From Cercospora beticola (taxonomy: Eukaryota; Ascomycota; Dothideomycetes; Mycosphaerellales; Mycosphaerellaceae): a stretch of DNA of 64,000 nucleotides. The stretch's first letter is position 1, and the number at the start of each line of letters is the position of its first letter. Below are positions 63,256 to 64,000 of this stretch, in pieces. The notes beneath the pieces were generated by a model that was not told the DNA's origin, searched no databases, and saw nothing but the letters and a program-made list of their open reading frames with translations. Both the position numbers and the translations under genes were made by a program. Location of the stretch: the NCBI RefSeq assembly GCF_033473495.1, contig NC_088940.1, positions 1,240,001-1,304,000 on the forward strand. The letters are read 5' to 3'.

Positions 63256-64000
63256 TAGTTTAAGCTCTAAGACCGACTCTACTAGACGACTCCGACGATA
63301 AAGATAGTAGCCTAAGACTAAGAAGCTTTAAACTAGCGAAGCCTAACTACTACTATAGAGATCGAAATAAGTTCGACGATAAGGTTAACTAGATAGATAT
63401 ATATCTTATATTTAACCTAGTCTAAGTAATACTTAAGACTATCTTTATAAGTACGTACCTTAGAGGTAGTACTTAGAACTAGATTAAACTCTATTTTAAG
63501 GTCTACTTAGATAGCTAGGGAACTTAGAATTCTACTAGTATATTTAGAGACTATACGACCTTTAAGGCTAAGCTTAAGAAGATCTTCGGATCTTCTAATA
63601 AAGTAACCTAAGCGATTAGAGTTATCTAGTACCTCCGATAGCGAACCTTAGTATCTAAGTATATAGCTAAGTTCGAGGAATACTTATAAGTAACTAGATA
63701 GGACTAATAGATATTAATAACGATATTTAGATATAGTCTTAAAGACTCGGTTAAGGACTAGTTAATAAACTATAGAGGAATACTCGATACTCTAAAGAAT
63801 TTAACTAAAGCGGCTATTAAGATCGATAACTAGCTCTATAAGAGAGCTCTAGAATATAAGTACGACTCTAAAGTTAGAGGAACGGCCGAGTTTACTCTAG
63901 ACTATAGAAGGAACTATAGATACTATTCGAAGCTAAATAACTAGTCTAATAAACTATACTATAGACTCTAACTAATAGAACTTAACGTAACCTAGAAAGG
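63256..64000 (+). pseudogene. Gypsy-like Gag, truncated by the window end, RIP'd
   Basis: A plus-strand frame with RIP-type stops matches fungal Ty3/gypsy Gag. The N-terminal part reads K-P-N-Y-Y-Y-R-D-R-N-K-F (about 63342-63378), where the family has a P-x-x-Y/F-x-G-x-R-x-K block. Then come the central helices, the A-A-I-K-I-D-N segment (about 63810-63831) preceding the R-A-L-E region, and near the end the P-M-E-L-like site reading L-I-E-L-N. Protease, RT and integrase would lie to the right of the window. Confidence 0.75.

Noticed and set aside
1..64000. CRISPR array, tRNA or rRNA genes
   Set aside because: None seen on either strand. The host is eukaryotic, and the only regular repeat array is the 72-bp coding repeat.

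Overview
This window looks like a chromosome segment of a filamentous ascomycete (Pezizomycotina) with two compartments. About 90 % of it carries an extreme repeat-induced point mutation (RIP) signature. CpA and its complement TpG are almost absent and replaced by TpA. CpG, CpC and CpT are mostly kept, reading frames are cut by TAG/TAA, and Cys, His and Met codons read as Tyr, Tyr and Ile. Two islands of normal composition remain, at about 40.89-45.18 kb and 57.93-60.11 kb. The introns that can be traced have fungal form (52-60 bp, CTAAT/CTGAC-type branch sites).

Layout. 1-2.5 kb is the Gag/protease part of a gypsy-like element reading off the left edge. 2.5-7.2 kb is RIP'd and unresolved. 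7732-13862 is a full-length Copia element with 230-bp LTRs, a 5-bp target duplication, a half-tRNA-iMet type primer site and RIP-destroyed integrase and RT residues. It sits in a CpG-poor older sequence. 14.5-29.9 kb is RIP'd and unresolved. About 29.97-35.51 kb is a non-LTR element (LINE 1, plus strand), followed directly by LINE 2 (plus, to about 39.82 kb). Island 1 holds an intact four-exon alpha-glucoside-type sugar transporter and the intact 3' part of a UstYa-family (DUF3328) gene whose first exon is RIP'd. Next comes a RIP'd plus-strand gene for a secreted protein with four 24-residue repeats separated by KR/KREA-type processing sites. About 47.32-52.77 kb is a second LINE 1 in opposite orientation. 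56.37-58.04 kb is a cytochrome P450 pseudogene whose 3' end lies in island 2. Island 2 also carries a small cupin-like gene. 60.1-63.2 kb is RIP'd and unresolved, and the window ends in the Gag region of a gypsy element.

How the parts fit. Repeat precursor with Kex2-type sites, UstYa-family protein, P450 and MFS transporter are the gene types found together in dikaritin-like (ustiloxin-type) fungal RiPP clusters. My reading is that 41.7-58 kb is the relic of such a cluster, split by a LINE and decayed by RIP. The UstYa and P450 genes point outward, each with its 5' part inside the RIP'd block and its 3' part outside. The cluster interpretation is inference. The individual gene calls rest on motifs described below.
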